In this document: piece by piece, positions 48,705-61,252 of the stretch | How the letters are laid out: every line of letters starts with the position of its first letter | How positions within the stretch are numbered: position 1 is the stretch's first letter | From: Montifringilla adamsi | Taxonomy: Eukaryota; Chordata; Aves; Passeriformes; Passeridae | Direction: 5' to 3' | NCBI GenBank assembly: GCA_017590115.1 | Contig: JAGGNK010015225.1 | Span: forward strand, 1,315,656-1,379,655 | Length of the DNA stretch: 64,000 nt | Made by a program: the position numbers and the translations under genes | The notes under the pieces: generated by a model | What the model was told of the DNA's origin: nothing | Database searches by the model: none | Seen by the model: the letters and a program-made list of their open reading frames with translations, nothing else

Positions 48705-49232
48705 TGTTAGAACCCTGGTTACTGAGAATTTCAGACTTTCTGTACTAACACGGACCCCCAAGAGAACTCTGCAGTGACCTGAGGCTGTAGAGAGGGCTTC
48801 CAAAATTGAATAATAGAACTAAGATTACAAGTGTGTAGTTTGAATAGAAGTGTGCAATATCACATAGCAGAAAACGTCGAGTTTAAGGTTTTAAGATATA
48901 GTAATATATGAATAACAAAATAGAAGTTTTAGAGCAGTAACTAATCCTTCTCCTTCACCTTCTTCTTCATAAGTTTAAGTAGCATTGTGTAATTAAACAA
49001 AAAAGTCCACATTACAAACCATGAGTAGTTAGTTATTAAGTTAAAAGTAAAAATAATTTAAGTATAATTTCTAAATTAGATGGTTTATCCTTAAAAGACC
49101 TTGTAGAGAGAAAGATATGGGTCCATTTTTAACTTATTAGAGTGAAGTACTGTAAAACTCACAGTTTGTAAAACTATAATATAAATAAGAACTAATAAAC
49201 ATCTAAATCCAAACAAGAAATACCATCTCACA
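48705..49232 (+). mobile_element. Solo LTR, family B, copy 3
   Basis: It starts TGTTAGAACCCTGGTTACTG and ends near CCATCTCACA. It aligns with 2221-2793 along its length but lacks the 32-base duplication. The similarity seems to run a few bases past the CACA end in both copies, so the true 3' border is uncertain. Confidence 0.75.
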
Positions 49233-49896
49233 CATTTAATCCCAGCCCTAGAATAAAAAGAAAATACAGCTCAACAGTTCAGGGTCACAGGAAGGCTTTT
49301 CTGGATTCAGCAAACTCACCCATTTTCAGTCTCAAATGAGCACATAGGAAAAATGGAACAACACCAGACACAGCACTCTCTGCTGCCTTTCCTTAGGTGG
49401 AAAATCCCCAGGGCTTTTATTGGCCAATTTTAAGGCATTCACTTCTTTTTAACAAAAAATCAGCTCAACATCAACAGCTCCATCTGTTCTACAAATCAGC
49501 CTCAATGTACCCACCCTCTGTCTTAGAAGGGTTTTTCTGGTGTCTGCACATCAACTTCTGATTCCTTGATATGTCTGTTCTGATTCTCACTTACTGGAAG
49601 TCAAAATAAAAAAAAAAAATAGATTCAATTATTTCCGTTCTGGATGTAATTCCTTCTTTCAGTTATCCACACACTGTCCTTTTGTCCTGGACAGCAGTGA
49701 CCAAAGCTGGGAAACTTCTGCCAATGCCTGACCAGTCTCATATCAAAATTTGTCCTTATTTCCAGTCTGAGCCTCTCCTGCTTCAGTGTCCACTCTCTCC
49801 AAGTCCTCCTGATACCTTGAGAATCTGAGCTAGAACAGAGGTGATTAAAATAGCAGGGAAATCCAGAGTTAAAAGCATGAACTCCGAGGGCTTTTT

Positions 49897-50080
49897 ATGG
49901 AATCATGGAATATACTGAGGCAGAAGAGATCAACAAGGATCCAGCTTCTGGCCCTGCACAGGCACCCCAACAATCCCACCCTGTCCCCTGGAGCATTGTG
50001 CAACTACTCCTGGAACTCTGGCAGCCTTGGGAACACCACCATGGATTTCTGGGAATTTATATCCCAGGTTGTGCCTGCCC
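49897..50080 (-). mobile_element. CR1 LINE 3' fragment (same subfamily as 47780)
   Basis: TGGAATCATGGAATATACTG at the tail side, then GCACAGGCACCCCAACAATC and CTCTGGCAGCCTTGGGAACA. These are the reverse complement of the middle part of the copy at 47780-47998. Confidence 0.75.
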
Positions 50081-50812
50081 TCACCTGAGATGAAAATTAC
50101 CCCTTTCCCTAAGTCCTTGTTCTTAGTTTGTATTGGCCTAAACTTGGAAAAACTCTAAATTGGGGCAGATCTGCAGGGTTTTTCCTCCTCCTTCCCAGGC
50201 TTTTTTTTTCCCTGCCTCTCCCAAGCCCCGCTGCTGTTGTACCGTATCAAGCTCTGTACATATATTTAAATGTAATAAGATAGATTACAAGAATTGATTT
50301 TCCCCAGGGTCGGGTCGATAAGGCTGCATAAGCAGGGAATATACAATGGATCAGGAAGAGCTGGCTGGAGTAGATTAATTAATGAGATGCAGGATAGAAA
50401 CATCCAAGGAGCCGTGGCTCCTCTCGGCTCACCTGAGCTGTTAACGGGAATCTCTGGCGGCATCGAACGCTCGCTGCCAACCCAACAATACACAAATTTC
50501 TCTTGGAGTAATCACAGCAGTGACAGAGCTTTTGAAGATCCAAAGGTTACTCTGCCCTTACTCTTTCAAGGAGAAATCACAGTGGGAAGTAAATAAAGTT
50601 TTGAGCAGCACAGCGCTGACCTACCTAATCTTTATTGCAATCTAACGGGGGAAAATAAAAAACCTGCTGTAAATTCTGAGTCGCTTCTTGTTTTCCCAGG
50701 GATGTTCAGTGTTTGGAAACAACAGGGAAAAAAAGGGGAGGAAAAAAAAAAAGAGATGCTGCTTTCTGGCAGATATTGGGTAATCTGTATTGAGTAATAT
50801 GTTTTTATTTAT

Positions 50813-51090
50813 AAAATCATAGAACTCTTAAGGTTGGAAAAAATCATTGAGTCCAACTGTCAACCCAACACCGTGGTCACCATTAAATCATGTCCTCAAG
50901 TGCCACATCCACACATTTTTTTGAGATTTTCAGGGAGGGGATTCCACCATTGCCCTGGGCAGCTGTGCCAGGGCTGGACAGCCCCTTTGGTAAGGAATTG
51001 TCCCAAAATCCACCCTGAGCTTCCCCTGGCCCAGCCTGAGGCCATTCCCTCTCCTCCTATTCCTGTTCCCCAGGAGCAGAGCCTGACCTT
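50813..51090 (-). mobile_element. CR1 LINE fragment, uninterrupted
   Basis: The tail side reads AATCATAGAACTCTTAAGGT and TTGGAAAAAATCATTGAGTC. It continues through AAGTGCCACATCCACACATT and GGGCTGGACAGCCCCTTTGG to CTCCTCCTATTCCTGTTCCC. It shows the intact target where an LTR has inserted in the related copy at 33495-34616. Confidence 0.9.
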
Positions 51091-51198
51091 GCATGTGCTG
51101 CATCCTCCTTACTACATTTCTTTTCTTATATCCATTCTTGGCTGGTTTTTTGGTTTTTTGGTTGTTTTCTTTTGCCTCCAGATAAAATATTTGTTTAA

Positions 51199-51223
51199 TT
51201 TTTTTTTTTTTTTTTTTTTTTTT
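51199..51223 (+). repeat. T25 homopolymer
   Basis: Twenty-five consecutive T. This is a common site of length errors. Confidence 0.9.
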
Positions 51224-52102
51224 GGTGAAAGAAAAAAGATATTTTAAATAGCAAAACTTTCTTCTGAAAGATATTGCTAAGCTCATCAGGAAAAATGGGT
51301 TTAAAGTTCTGTTTGAGCCAACTCTGGCACGTGGTGCAGTCATTGCAACTTCAAGATCATTTCAGAGCAAGGACAGGGTTTAGCTCTGTGAATTAGGACA
51401 GGCTGGACACAAAAGAACCAGGGCTGTAACACTGGATTTTCACACCAGCTGTGATTTTCCAAGCTCATTCACCGAGCAGTGAGATTTTCCTAACAGGTTG
51501 CTTGACCTTTTCATTACCATTATTTATGGGCCAGTAATGTGCAGCATCTTTTAAAGCCTGGAAGAAGCCCTGCTGGGTGAAAGGTTGATATTTTAAGGGA
51601 ACTTTCTTCTACTTCAAGTTTATTATTGCTGAAAGTGGTGCTGTCGACATCTGACATTTATGGAGTCTGTTTAACCTCTGAAAATCCCTGAACATTTGGC
51701 AAATGAATGACCAGGTGCTGAAGGTTTTCCTGCCTTCTGCAATATCACCAGAGACATCCTAATTTCCACCAAATGTCTGTATGGGGCCTGGCAAGGCAAT
51801 GTCCTTAATCAGGACAACTGATTCCTTCCTAGGAGACAAATTTTGGGATGCTTTGCTGCTTCTTTATGATTTTTCATGATATTTAGAGAAACTGGGGGCT
51901 CTCAGCCCTTGTCTGTGTTTTCCAACTTTTTTTTTTTCCTGATCAATTTATTAGCATTCCCTCTCCTTCATTTCTTTGGGCAGCCACAGAAGGTCAGCAC
52001 AGCTCTAATTTTGCCAATATTTCCTTGGGTTTTGTGTGTGCCATGAGCACTGTGTGTAACACTGGATTTCTAGTCTTGGGGAGGATAAAGAGCTGGAAAA
52101 GG

Positions 52103-52210
52103 TTATATGGGAAGGAAAAGGATATATGGGAAGGAAAAGGTTATATGGGAAGGAAAAGGATATATGGGAAGGAAAAGGTTATATGGGAAGGAAAAGGTTA
52201 TATGGGAAGG
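52103..52210 (+). repeat. 19-bp minisatellite, about 6 units
   Basis: TTATATGGGAAGGAAAAGG repeats every 19 bases from 52103. The first base alternates between T and A (T, A, T, A, T, T), and the last unit breaks off after GGGAAGG. It is unrelated in sequence to the larger 19-bp array at 37734. Confidence 0.93.
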
Positions 52211-53579
52211 TTGGGGATCAGTGGGGTGGCTCCCACAGCATGAATGGTCACAGGGAAAATAGGGGAAAAACAAGGGGAAAGAGAGAATTATGTTAGAAAT
52301 CTACAAAAAGATGAAGGTCTTGGAGAAAGTGAATTTGAAACAGTTGTTCACTGACTTTTGAAGGCAAGAATGAAGAGAACATCAGTGAAATGAGGAGGTG
52401 ATTGGTTCAGAGCACAGAGGAAAGGCCTCCCTACTGCAAGAGGTGGGTGCTGAAATGTCCCAAGCAGATCAGAGAAACATGAGTGGATAAAGCCCCCAAA
52501 AGTTATTAAACACTAAGATGGCAATTAAGACATACAAAATTCATTATCTACAAATTTCTAGAGGCTGGGAGAGCACACCAAGCAAGTCTGTTTGGGTCTT
52601 TGAGCAGGACATTGAACAGAATACACCTTTGGGGCAGGCTGGGATATTTTTTGCTTACATTCTTGTCTATGAATTTGTAAAATTCAGATCCTTAAATTAA
52701 AGAAGAGGCCAGGAGGCCTGCCTGACTTTTTTTTTTTTGGTAGTGGAACGACTCAATTTTTCCTTTTTTTTCTGTGTCTGCTTTAAACGGAGACCTGACA
52801 ACTCCATTTCATCTGGAAGCAAATCCACAATTCACAGCATAAATTGGAGAAACAGAACCACTGGGATGTTTTCTGAAGGGGAATTGTCGTGGTGCATTCG
52901 ATGCAGACCTCGGGTTCTTGATGTGATGTGTTCCTCTGTCTAGGAAATGCTTCATTTGTCTTTTCCTCCCAAAGGTGATTTCACTTGGTGTTTTCATTCT
53001 GGGGTTTGAAAGGGGTGGTAGCATGACATGGAATTTAGCAGCAGTGCCAAATCCATGCTGGGGATCTTCTGATTTGAATTAGTTATTCCCCAATTGTGAC
53101 TGCAGATGGAAAAAATGAAATAGATGCTAAGAGAACAGCTGAGTTTTATTTTATTTATATCAGTGTCGTGCCTGACTAAGTGCTCTGACATATTGCACGT
53201 GTTGCCAGCATGTAGCACGAGGGTAACACAGTCTGCTGGGCTGGATCACATCAGCCTGGCTCCCCCAGGTGTTTAACATGACAGGTTATGACAGAAAGTG
53301 CTTCATCCCACCCTGGAGTGCTCAGCCTGGCACACAGACACGTCTCCAGCCAGACCAGACTCAGGATGGTTGTGAGATCAACAGAGATTCCTTGTGAGGG
53401 ATCTGCATCTCCACATTAAACCAGACAAGCTGGGGAGTTAATCTTTGGTTTCTCCTGGGCAGGAGATGTTCCCTGTTTGGCCTGTCTTAACCTTCTGCTC
53501 AGCAATGCCCTTGGAGCAACTCCAGTCTCTCTCCATTGCCTGCAGACAATCAGCCAATGCAAACCAGAGAACCACCAAA

Positions 53580-53970
53580 AAAAATTCAATGGGAAGGGAC
53601 CTTAAAGCTCATCCCATTCCAACCTCCTGCTATGGGCAGGGTCACCTTGCACTATCCCAGGGTGCTCCAAGCCCTGTCCAGCCTGGCCTTGGGCACTTCC
53701 AGGGGCAGCCACAGCTTCCCTGGGCACCCTGTTCTAGTGCATGACCACACTCTGGATAAAGAATTTATTCCTGATATCTAATCTAGCCCTGCTCTCTGTC
53801 AGATTAAAACCATTCCCTTTGTCCTGGCACTATCTGCCTGTATAAAATGTCCCTCTGCCTCCTTTTTGGAAGCCCCCTTTAGGCACTGGAAGGGGCTGTA
53901 AGGTCTCCCCAGACCCTTCCCTTCTCCAGGTGAACACCCCCGGCTCTCCCAGGCTGTCTCCATAATGGAA
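53580..53970 (-). mobile_element. CR1 LINE fragment
   Basis: From AATGGGAAGGGACCTTAAAG through CCTGGGCACCCTGTTCTAGT and CATTCCCTTTGTCCTGGCAC to CCCTTCTCCAGGTGAACACC. The very end of the tail is missing. Confidence 0.9.
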
Positions 53971-55165
53971 TAGTGTATAAACACTCACATCAATGGGCTT
54001 TGCAGTGTTTGGACATGCAGCATTATCAAACATGATGCTAAACCAGCATTCCCATGGCTCAGTACCAATGCAAGAAGCAGCAATGCTGTGGGTCTTCCCC
54101 TTCCCTCTCCTCATCCCATCCAGTTCATTATCCCACTGTCATTATTCTGGGTGTCTGAGCTGCTGTGCTGCTGCAGAAATGCAAAGTTCAAGCACGGTGC
54201 CCCTGCTGCTTCTCTGGGTATCCCAAGCATGTCCATGCAGGACAGCCCTGCTGTGCAGGATCCCCCTGATCCCCTGGATCCACTCCAGCTGCTCCCAGAA
54301 GGACGGCTCGGATGGGCAGATGTGGGGGAAGAGTTAGAATTTCAAGTTCAAATGTGTCCTTGAGATGGTTGTACACAGAAGAACACCGTGTATTTAAGAA
54401 TTTCTCTCCTTTTTTTTTCATTTTAGCAGCATGCTGTCTTTTTATACCCCCTCACAAAGTTTACACCTATTCACTGGCCACAATAAATCAACATAATGTT
54501 CATTGGTGCAGGGTGGTCTCCACCACAGTTTTCCACCAAAATCTAACTGCAGGCCCCTTGTTTATTTCTTCATCTCCCCCATTTCCAAGCTGATGGCCTT
54601 GGTAGAACTCCTTTCAGGGGCAGAGGTGACTCCTTTCAGCTTCTCTTCTCCAAATAACTCTTTCTGACTCACAGACCAGCTGTGAGCCCTTCCACACAAA
54701 TGATCCAAGGCAGATTGCTGTGGTTACATCATCATTGCTTCCACTGCCTGCTGGTGGAAGCAGCAAATTCCATGCTGGGAACGACACAAAGAAGGATGGG
54801 AACACCTCCTGTGCTCAGGGATAAGCGACTGTGTGGGGACTGAGGGTGCGGAGGAGCGAGGTCTCTCTGCCTGCTGACATTTGGGATTATTATTGCTGCT
54901 ATTTATCACTCTCCCTGTGAGAAAACGAGGTACAGAGGTAGAGAGTTTGCCCAAAACAGATGCACCTTGCCATGAAATCAGTCCACTACAGGATGGGTTT
55001 TCCCTGGCTGAGGATACCAGCAATTAAGAAGAAAATTAAGCATTTATTAACCTGCTCTGTGAACTTTGCCCTCCTCAGGAGGCACAAAAAGCATGTGAGG
55101 CATCTCAGCATGTCTAGAGAGTCTGGGAAAAATGGAACAGAGATTGGGATGTTTATCAGTTATTA

Positions 55166-55372
55166 ATCACAGAATCTCACAATGGTTTGGGTTGGAAGGG
55201 AACTCAAAGATCATCCAGTGCCACCCCTGCCATGGGGGACACCTTCCACTACCCCAGGGTGCTCCAAGGCACATCCAACCCAACCTTTGACACTTCCAGG
55301 GATCCACAGCAGCCAGAGCTTCCCTGGAAAGCCTGTGCCAAGAGGTTTTCCAGGAAAACCAGGGCCTCAGGA
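55166..55372 (-). mobile_element. CR1 LINE 3' fragment
   Basis: The tail side reads AATCACAGAATCTCACAATG and GTTTGGGTTGGAAGGGAACT. It is truncated near GTGCCAAGAGGTTTTCC. Confidence 0.9.
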
Positions 55373-57182
55373 GTCACTGAGCATCGGTTGTGTATCTCAA
55401 GGTACTTGGCTCCAGAAGAAGCAGTGCCTTGTCATCAGTGCCACAGGAGCAACATTTTAGGGATTGATGAAGCAGAGATAGACAGTGGCATATTGATTTA
55501 GGAAAGGTGGGAAGGTAATTTAGCTGTCAGGACAAATAAGGGAGGGGTGGATTTTCACAGTATTCGGTAGGAAAGGGGAGAAAAGAGAAGTCAAACATGA
55601 TCTTGGGTTTCATCAGCCAGAAGGCAAGAAGAAGAATGGTGTTATTAAGTGTGTTTAGTTAACAGAGGTAATAGAGGGAGTTTAGAGGGAAGTGACTCCT
55701 TTGGGAAGCTGGAGCTGAACTCTGCAGCTCCTGGAGAGCCCCAGTGGAAATTCTGATAAAGATGTAAACAACTGCAGATGAGTGGAAGGTGAAAATGAAT
55801 GATGGGATAAACAAGATCCTGAATATCAAGTGAGGTCAGGCAAAAGCAGATTAATGTCACCTAATTTGTGCTCCCCAGATGAAAGAATATGCAAATTGAC
55901 ACCTCGGGAAGGTGGGGGAAGATGCAAATCAGAAGAGATGGACTGGAGAATAGAAGGCAGATCCCTGCAAGCCAGGAGGGTTTCAAAACTGCCTTAGATT
56001 GAAACTACCACTCGATGGGAACAAAACCCCACAGGATTCCAAAATATAGGGGAAAATGGGAGGAAGAAGGGGATGGCTGCAGAGAGAGAAATACTCAGGG
56101 AATATCCACAGAGATGACAGCGCCACTAAACCATGAGAGTCAAGAGAAAGGAAGAACTCAAAGGGAAAGATCACGATGGGGGATAAAAATAAAGCAAGGT
56201 TTGGCCACTTGTTCAGGTAGGAATCATTCGGAAGGGGTTTCCATGGAGACAGATGATGCTGGGTGGAAGCAGGTGAATGGAGAGGGGAAAAAATGAATGT
56301 AAGAGAGATACGTGGACAAAAGAAGCGAAAAGAGATAGGACAATAACTGGAATCACAGAAGAATCTAGAAGAGTGTGTTTTGTGCAGGGGAGAGTGTTTT
56401 TGAAAGGGGAATTAAAGTATGAAAGGGAGAAGAAAATGTCCATAGAGCAGACGAGAGGGAGCCAGGGAAGTTGAAGCTAATTTTAAGATTTGAAAGTGAG
56501 TTTCATACAAAATTAATTTAAACCAACACGAGAGCTGCAAAGCTTCAGAAGGAGCAGGTCCCACTTGTGCACGTCCTATTTGAAAAATTAGGAACAGCCA
56601 CATTTGCACACAGATGAGATTTTAGACCCAACTGTTCCCAGCTTTATTCCCATTCCATGTCCGCTCTGCACTGAGCTGATCATGGCAACGTCTGCTTGCT
56701 GGCAGCTCTGGGTCCTGCCAAATCCCTGTGTACTTAAATTGCAGCCCAAATTTAATTTACAGAGCCTGGATTATCACACATAGTGCCCAGACAGAGAAAT
56801 GAGCTCTCCTCTGCTGTCTGCATTAAAAACCAGCACTCGTTTGACAGCTGTGGAGAAGCAGGGCCTTGGGAAGCCAGGCAGGGATTTCATTCCTGATGCA
56901 GAGCAAAGGTTACTGAGGGATTCTTGGACAAACAGTGTCCAAACTTTCCATGGACTGGGAAAATCCACCAGCTCCTCTCCTGCAACTCACAGGATTGCCT
57001 GAGGTGTGAGTCCTGACCGAGAAATGGCTCCACATGGAAAACAATGAGATCTCTACCCTTCCCAGCCAGGATTTGCCTCATTTCTTTCAGTAATGCCTCA
57101 GTCCAGGAGCCAGCATGGACATCACTCATTTCATCCTGTCCCTTCCCAAAACTCACACCCTGGTAGGAGCCTGCAGGCACAG

Positions 57183-57232
57183 AGGTGCCACTTGGTGGCT
57201 TCCAGTGGTGCCACTTGGTGGCTTCCAGCTGG
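57183..57232 (+). repeat. 23-bp tandem duplication with CTCF-like cores
   Basis: GGTGCCACTTGGTGGCTTCC occurs twice, 23 bases apart. The core CCACTTGGTGGC differs at one position from the CTCF core consensus CCASYAGRKGGC. The duplication is certain; any factor binding is speculative. Confidence 0.7.
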
Positions 57233-57339
57233 AGAGAGCTGGGCTGGGGCATGGCCAGGATGAAGGTGCAAAAGGAAGAACATTCCACCTTTAAATCCCT
57301 TGATACTTTTTGGGATTAAGCCCACGTGGCAGCAGCCAT

Positions 57340-57450
57340 AGAAGCATAGAATCATAGCATGGTTTGGGTTGGATGGGACCTTAAAAATCACCTCATTCCA
57401 AGCCCCTGCCATGGGCAGGGACACCTTCCACTAGACCAGGTTCTTAGAGC
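57340..57450 (-). mobile_element. CR1 LINE 3' fragment
   Basis: AGAATCATAGCATGGTTTGG, then the standard CR1 tail, and truncation after about 110 bases. Confidence 0.88.
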
Positions 57451-59426
57451 CCCTACTTGGGCCCCATCTAGGGCTCCCCTGGCCAAAGCAAGGTTCTAAA
57501 TCCCTCGGATTTCTCTGAAATCACCACTATATCTGACTAAAAAATACATGATCAGAACTGCTCCTCTGTGTGCCTTTCCACACTCATTCGAAAGAACTAT
57601 GGCAGATCATAAAAAGCCAGCAGCATCCCCAAAGCCCAGAGGGTTCAATGAAGAATTAAGGAGATTGTAACTGCATAGCTGAAATAATACTGAGGAAATT
57701 GAATTATTCCACCCATATTAAATGCATATATTCTGGAGGTTTCTCCAAGCCCAACTGACTCTGGTGTGAAATCCAGGCTGTTTTCACCCGGGTGCATTAA
57801 ACAAAAGCTGCCTGCTGCAGCACAGCAGCTCTGAAGAGAACAGAAAGGCAGCAGGATGAAAAAGCGCTCCCGACGTATGGTTATGTCAGCTCTAAATTGT
57901 CTCACAGATGTTTCTGGCTCCATTAGATGGAGCACTGGGTAATTTATAGAAGTCATTTTTAACAATTTGATTGTTGGTATATATCTGCTGAATTGATTGG
58001 CTGGGGAGACAGATCTTTATTTTTATAATGGCAATAACATCCTTTGCAGATTACTGCTCAATTTATCCCTGATGTTAACCGTGCTAGCCAGCAACTCTCC
58101 ATTTATATTATGCTGTTATTTCTTAATTATCAGCTTAATTGCAGGGAAGAGTCCGAGATGGATGAGATTGGCTGGGCTGGACAAGAAGCCACACAAGTGA
58201 GGGGTTCAGCGCTTTCTCCTTGGATCTGCTCTCAGCACCAGCTGAGATCAGTGGGATTTAAACACTCAAGCTTTATGCTTTCAAATCTTTTTTGAAGTCT
58301 GCTAATCCTGTGTGGATTAGAGTGATAGTTCCCACTGAAATCAACGGGAATTTGGTTACAGATGAGACCCACTCAGATAATGTTCCCATTTTTGCATCTA
58401 ATGATGCTGGACGTGCTCGTCCTGGCAAAGAAGGAGCTTCCTATTCAGATCAGAAGGCTTTGATAGGCACGTGGGGATGTCCATGGATGACCAGAGCAGG
58501 GGCTGGGTAACTCCTGCTGCTGCTTTTGAGGGCAGCCAGTGCCATTTGACTCCCAGCTGGCTCAGCCCTTCCCTGCTCTGTGTCTTGGCTGGAATTTGTC
58601 CCCAGCCTCTGACAGTCCAGGTGTGGTTTATACCTTGAAGCTTGGCAGTATTTTGTCTGCTCTGAGCTCTTTTGAAATTCTTCTTTTTGAATTTGTTTCA
58701 GCTGCCTGTTTGAATGTGACAAAATAGCATCCACGCCTTTGCTTTCTGTCCTTCATGTCTCCAAGCCTCAGTGCTATTTTAGGACAGTAAGATTTGCAGA
58801 TTAATTAATCAATCTTTGATAAAATACCTTTTTACATTAACTTTGAATTTGTCTCCTCTCAGCTTTGTTTAACTGTTCCCAGGATAGAACAGAATGGAAA
58901 GTCTCACTGTGCTCTTCATACATTTCTTGTTTTCCTGCATATTTCTGTCATATTTAATTAAATAATTAAAATTCTGAGGTACAGTTGTCTTCTGTATTTT
59001 CAATCACCTAAGAGGAGACATCACTTGGTGAAATAGATAAGGAACTCAAGTCTTCCCCAAATTCCAAGCTAAATTCCTATGTTTTGTGGTATTAAAAACT
59101 AGTCGTTGGTAGATAAAAATCTTCTTTCAGGTGTTACTTTCAAAAACCAAATCCAGGAATTACATTCAGTGCTTCCCTGACCTTGGAGAGAGTTTTATTT
59201 GACCAAGAATATGGGAGGGGAGATTCAGTCCATAGTCTAGTAAGCAAGGGACTCTGAAATACTCTGGTTTTCTTGGAATGAAAGGGAGGAGGACAGGAGT
59301 GAAAGAGTCTGTTGGAAAACAATGGAAAGACATTTTCTCCTTTTTGGACTTTGGAAATTTTGAGGCAGGAAGGAAAAGCAATGGAAACGGAGGTAAATCA
59401 TTCAGACAGTGACACCACTCATTTAT

Positions 59427-59720
59427 AGAATCATGGAACCATGGAAAGGTTTGGGTTGGCAGGGACCTTCAAAATCACCCAGTGCTACCCCTGCCATGGC
59501 AGGGACACCTGCCACTGTCCCAGGCTGCTCCAGCCCCAGTGTCCAGCCTGGCCTTGGACACTGCAGGGATGCAGGGGCAGCCCCAGCTGCTCTGGCAATT
59601 CCAGCCCAGCCAGGAATTCCTCATGGCCAAGATCCCATCCATGGCTGCCCTCTGGCACTGGGAGCCATTCCCTGGGTCCTGTCCCTGCAGGCCTTGTCCC
59701 CAGTCCCTCTCCAATTTATG
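59427..59720 (-). mobile_element. CR1 LINE fragment
   Basis: The tail side reads AATCATGGAACCATGGAAAG and the body matches the copies at 4490 and 25762 closely. A 206-codon open frame across it is incidental. Confidence 0.9.
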
Positions 59721-60787
59721 TCACAGGTTCTCCATTCTCTTTCATCAAGGGGTGAACTGTTACTGAAATTCTGCTCAGAGGTTCTTATTAACTCCTGGGT
59801 TGTTTGGGGATTGTTGAGAGCAGGATCAGAGTCCTGGGTTGGGGTTTTTTTGATAAAATCTATTCTGTATATATTAAAAAGAATTGTGTCCACATTGCTT
59901 AAATGTCACCAAGCCCAGCAGGCTGAGGGTGACATCAATGCCTTGGATATAGAGAGGCATCAGCTCCCCTGGAGTTTATCAGTGCAAATCAAACCAGTCT
60001 CCACTCAGCTGGTAATCCAGGGCTTCTAAGTGATGCTCAAATCCAATTTATTAAAAACACATTTGTTTTTCAAGCACCCAGGATTCCTGATTAATTTCCA
60101 GCACCATGGGTTATTTAATGCTGTGGGTTTCATTGTCATCTTTGATTTTCCACAGAGCGCTTGATTGATAGGAGCTATTGTGAGCCCGTTCTTTGAGCAC
60201 ATTGTTCTTGTCAAACAGCAACGTGCATCTTATTGATGGAAAGTCAGCGTGCCTTTTATAGATGGCAAACCCAGCCTGTGAGCTCGGGGACCGTGTGCTG
60301 AGCATATGCACAAATGAAGGAGGGCTGCTGAATTCCGCCAGGAAAGTTTAATGTTGTCGGGAAGTTCCTGTGCCAGTGGAGCAGTCGAATTCAGCTGGTG
60401 TGACATACCCAGCAAGCCATGACTCAGATGTTAATCAGTGTTGGATGCTCTTTTTATTTTTGTGCTACTGCTGAGAGGTACAAAATCAAGTGTCTTGTAC
60501 CGAGAGCGCAAATCAATTTGAAATTAAATTAGCCTTTTGTTTAGGAGGCACTTGGGATTTGTTTGGGCTTTGTTGGCTGCCCCCAGCAATGGCTTTGCAA
60601 ATTGCAGGTGGTAAAGGGGAGAAGAAGTCTCTGCCTCGTGTTTTGGTTCACCCTTCCGCTGCCTGTAGGATTTCACCCTGTATAAAACCACCTCCTGTGC
60701 CCCTGGAGAGCCAAATCCTCCCTGCTGCTCTGAGATGTTGCTGGGGAAGGGAGTGCAAATTGCTTTTTAGGGGAGCACTGAGATCTT

Positions 60788-61252
60788 TGATGCCTTGAGA
60801 AGGCTGACCTAGAAGAGAGGCCTTAAAGAGATGGAGCTAAAGAATAAAGCAGAGATTTATGGAAAGGATCTCCTCCATGGATGCACCTGGGGCAGCACAA
60901 GAGCCCAGCCAGGGCTGCCCCAAGATGAACCCAAATGGTCCCAAAATGCACGAGCGCTCCCGGGGTCTCTCCCTGGGATCAGCTCTGCTCCATGTGCACA
61001 TTGCAGTTCAGTGTCCAATTCCAGCTCAGCCCCTGCACTCCCATCCTGCTTGTTTTTCTCTCTGCAGCCCACGGGGTTTGTGCTCCTGGGCTGAGATTTG
61101 GATCATTTGTCCTTGGTGCCCAGCTGGAGCAGGAATTGTTTTGTCTCCCTGCTCTGTGCACAGAGCTCACCATCCCATAATGTGAAGCTCAGACCCCACA
61201 ATAAAGCAAGCTCAGAAGGTGAAAAATATAAAAGCTAAAACCTGAGGCATCA
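60788..61252 (-). mobile_element. Solo LTR, family A, full-length copy with target duplication
   Basis: On the plus strand it starts TGATGCCTTGAGAAGGCTGA and ends AAACCTGAGGCATCA. TCTT lies directly before (60784-60787) and after (61253-61256), a perfect 4-base duplication. The same family at 10779-10911 also has a perfect 4-base duplication, which points to class I (gammaretrovirus-like) integration. No internal region remains. Confidence 0.9.

Noticed and set aside
59409..60029. 206-codon plus-strand open frame
   Set aside because: Its first half is the reverse strand of a CR1 3' region, and the same peptide recurs at other CR1 copies.
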